Positions 38,172-38,617 of a stretch of DNA of 38,617 bases are shown here, piece by piece (position 1 is the first letter of the stretch; the number at the start of each line of letters is the position of its first letter). The DNA is from Bacteroidota bacterium (lineage in GTDB: Bacteria; Bacteroidota; Ignavibacteria; Kryptoniales; JAKASW01), in NCBI GenBank assembly GCA_023381615.1, contig JAMCQL010000051.1, forward strand, positions 1 through 38,617. Direction: 5' to 3'. The position numbers were made by a program, and so were the translations under genes. A model generated the notes under the pieces. It was not told the origin of the DNA and made no database searches. It saw only the letters and a list, made by a program, of their open reading frames with translations.

Positions 38172-38617
38172 ATGCTTGCCAAAATAATAGAATGGTCGAT
38201 AAAAAATCGGTTCATAGTAATCGTCCTCCTCTTGTTCCTTGTCGCAGCCGGTTATTATTCGCTCAGCACGAGTCCAGTCGATGCAATCCCGGACCTGAGC
38301 GATGTCCAGGTGATCGTTTATACCGAGTATCCGGGCCAGTCGCCGACAGTAGTGCAGGATCAGGTAACGTACCCCCTCACCTCGTCTATGATCTCCCTTC
38401 CCGATGCGAAGGTGGTGAGGGGTTATTCGTACTTTGGCTTTTCGTTGGTGTACATAATATTCAAAGATGGCACGAACCTGTATTGGGCACGAAGCCGCGT
38501 GCTCGAGTATCTGAACTATGCCGCGAACCGTTTGCCTCAAGGCGTCACGCCTCAACTCGGTCCCGATGCTACCCCAGTCGGATGGGTCTATGAGTATGCA
38601 CTGAAATCAGATAAGAG
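38172..38617 (+). CDS. cusA: CusA-type RND heavy-metal efflux pump (5' part only)
   Basis: The frame from ATG 38172, one base after the cusB stop, is open to the window end and encodes about 148 residues of an HME-RND pump. The first membrane helix follows [40 protein letters not shown] and [15 protein letters not shown] mark the porter domain, and the [16 protein letters not shown] and [20 protein letters not shown] segments are characteristic of CusA/CzcA proteins. It exports Cu+/Ag+ or divalent metals using protons. The exact metal is not decidable from this part. Confidence 0.93.
   Translation, partial: MLAKIIEWSIKNRFIVIVLLLFLVAAGYYSLSTSPVDAIPDLSDVQVIVYTEYPGQSPTVVQDQVTYPLTSSMISLPDAKVVRGYSYFGFSLVYIIFKDGTNLYWARSRVLEYLNYAANRLPQGVTPQLGPDATPVGWVYEYALKSDK

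Noticed and set aside
37935-38555. 206-codon minus-strand ORF over the cusB/cusA junction
   Set aside because: Its serine/proline-rich content is the complement of the heptad repeats and cusA.
38192-38593. 133-codon ORF at the right edge
   Set aside because: It is out of frame with the open cusA reading that begins at 38172 and matches RND pumps throughout.

Overview
The window (about 38.6 kb, roughly half G+C) looks like a chromosomal segment of a bacterium from the FCB side of the tree, perhaps near Ignavibacteriota/Chlorobiota. This is inference. It rests on a bacillithiol gene (bshA), a TonB-dependent receptor with a carboxypeptidase-regulatory-like N-terminus, Cus-type RND genes, and promoters of ordinary TTGACA-17-TATATT type rather than the classical Bacteroidetes type. 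No rRNA, tRNA or CRISPR array was seen.

Region 1 (1-12505, all minus strand) is a sulfur-assimilation block. In transcription order it holds a promoter, a SAM-I riboswitch and its terminator, and a cystathionine gamma-synthase/lyase gene. A second promoter follows, then a 38-codon leader peptide with six Cys codons in seven and a strong intrinsic terminator. Behind that lie sulfite reductase, APS reductase, a TauE-like permease, an APS kinase-ATP sulfurylase fusion, siroheme synthase, a small zinc-finger protein, a CysM-like synthase, a JAMM peptidase (Mec) and a CysO-MoeB-rhodanese fusion. The end of the block is a protein-thiocarboxylate route to cysteine like that of mycobacteria. The leader and terminator look like a cysteine-sensing attenuator for the whole operon. 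bshA, whose pathway consumes cysteine, is cut by the left edge.

Region 2 (12792-18117, plus) starts with a nucleoside phosphorylase. Then comes a sulfide/persulfide cluster: an ArsR-rhodanese fusion with a clear promoter and operator, an SQR-like flavoprotein, a methyltransferase, a DsrE-like protein and an unusual NRAMP-like transporter.

Region 3 (18167-29795, plus) is mostly metal and envelope stress. It has a small Cys-rich exported protein, a P1B-type ATPase, an ECF sigma factor with a DUF5667 partner, a Spy/ZraP-like protein sharing the sigma factor's promoter motif, a SHOCT protein, an OsmC protein, a TonB-dependent receptor with an exported partner, a hicBA pair, and a four-gene operon (CsoR-like regulator, anchored OB-fold protein, Cys-rich membrane protein, MtrA/DUF4346 protein). 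That last operon is the least understood module here.

Region 4 (about 29.8-33.4 kb) is a small gene-cassette array with four attC-like sites and no integrase in view (a CALIN). It carries toxin-antitoxin pairs, YdeI-, RidA- and CMD-family cassettes and three apparent pseudogenes.

Region 5 (33786-38617, plus) has a SHOCT protein, a second DUF4346 protein, a small exported protein and a CusC-CusB-CusA efflux operon cut by the right edge. Degenerate heptanucleotide repeats sit at many gene junctions and run into several coding sequences, most clearly at both ends of cusB.
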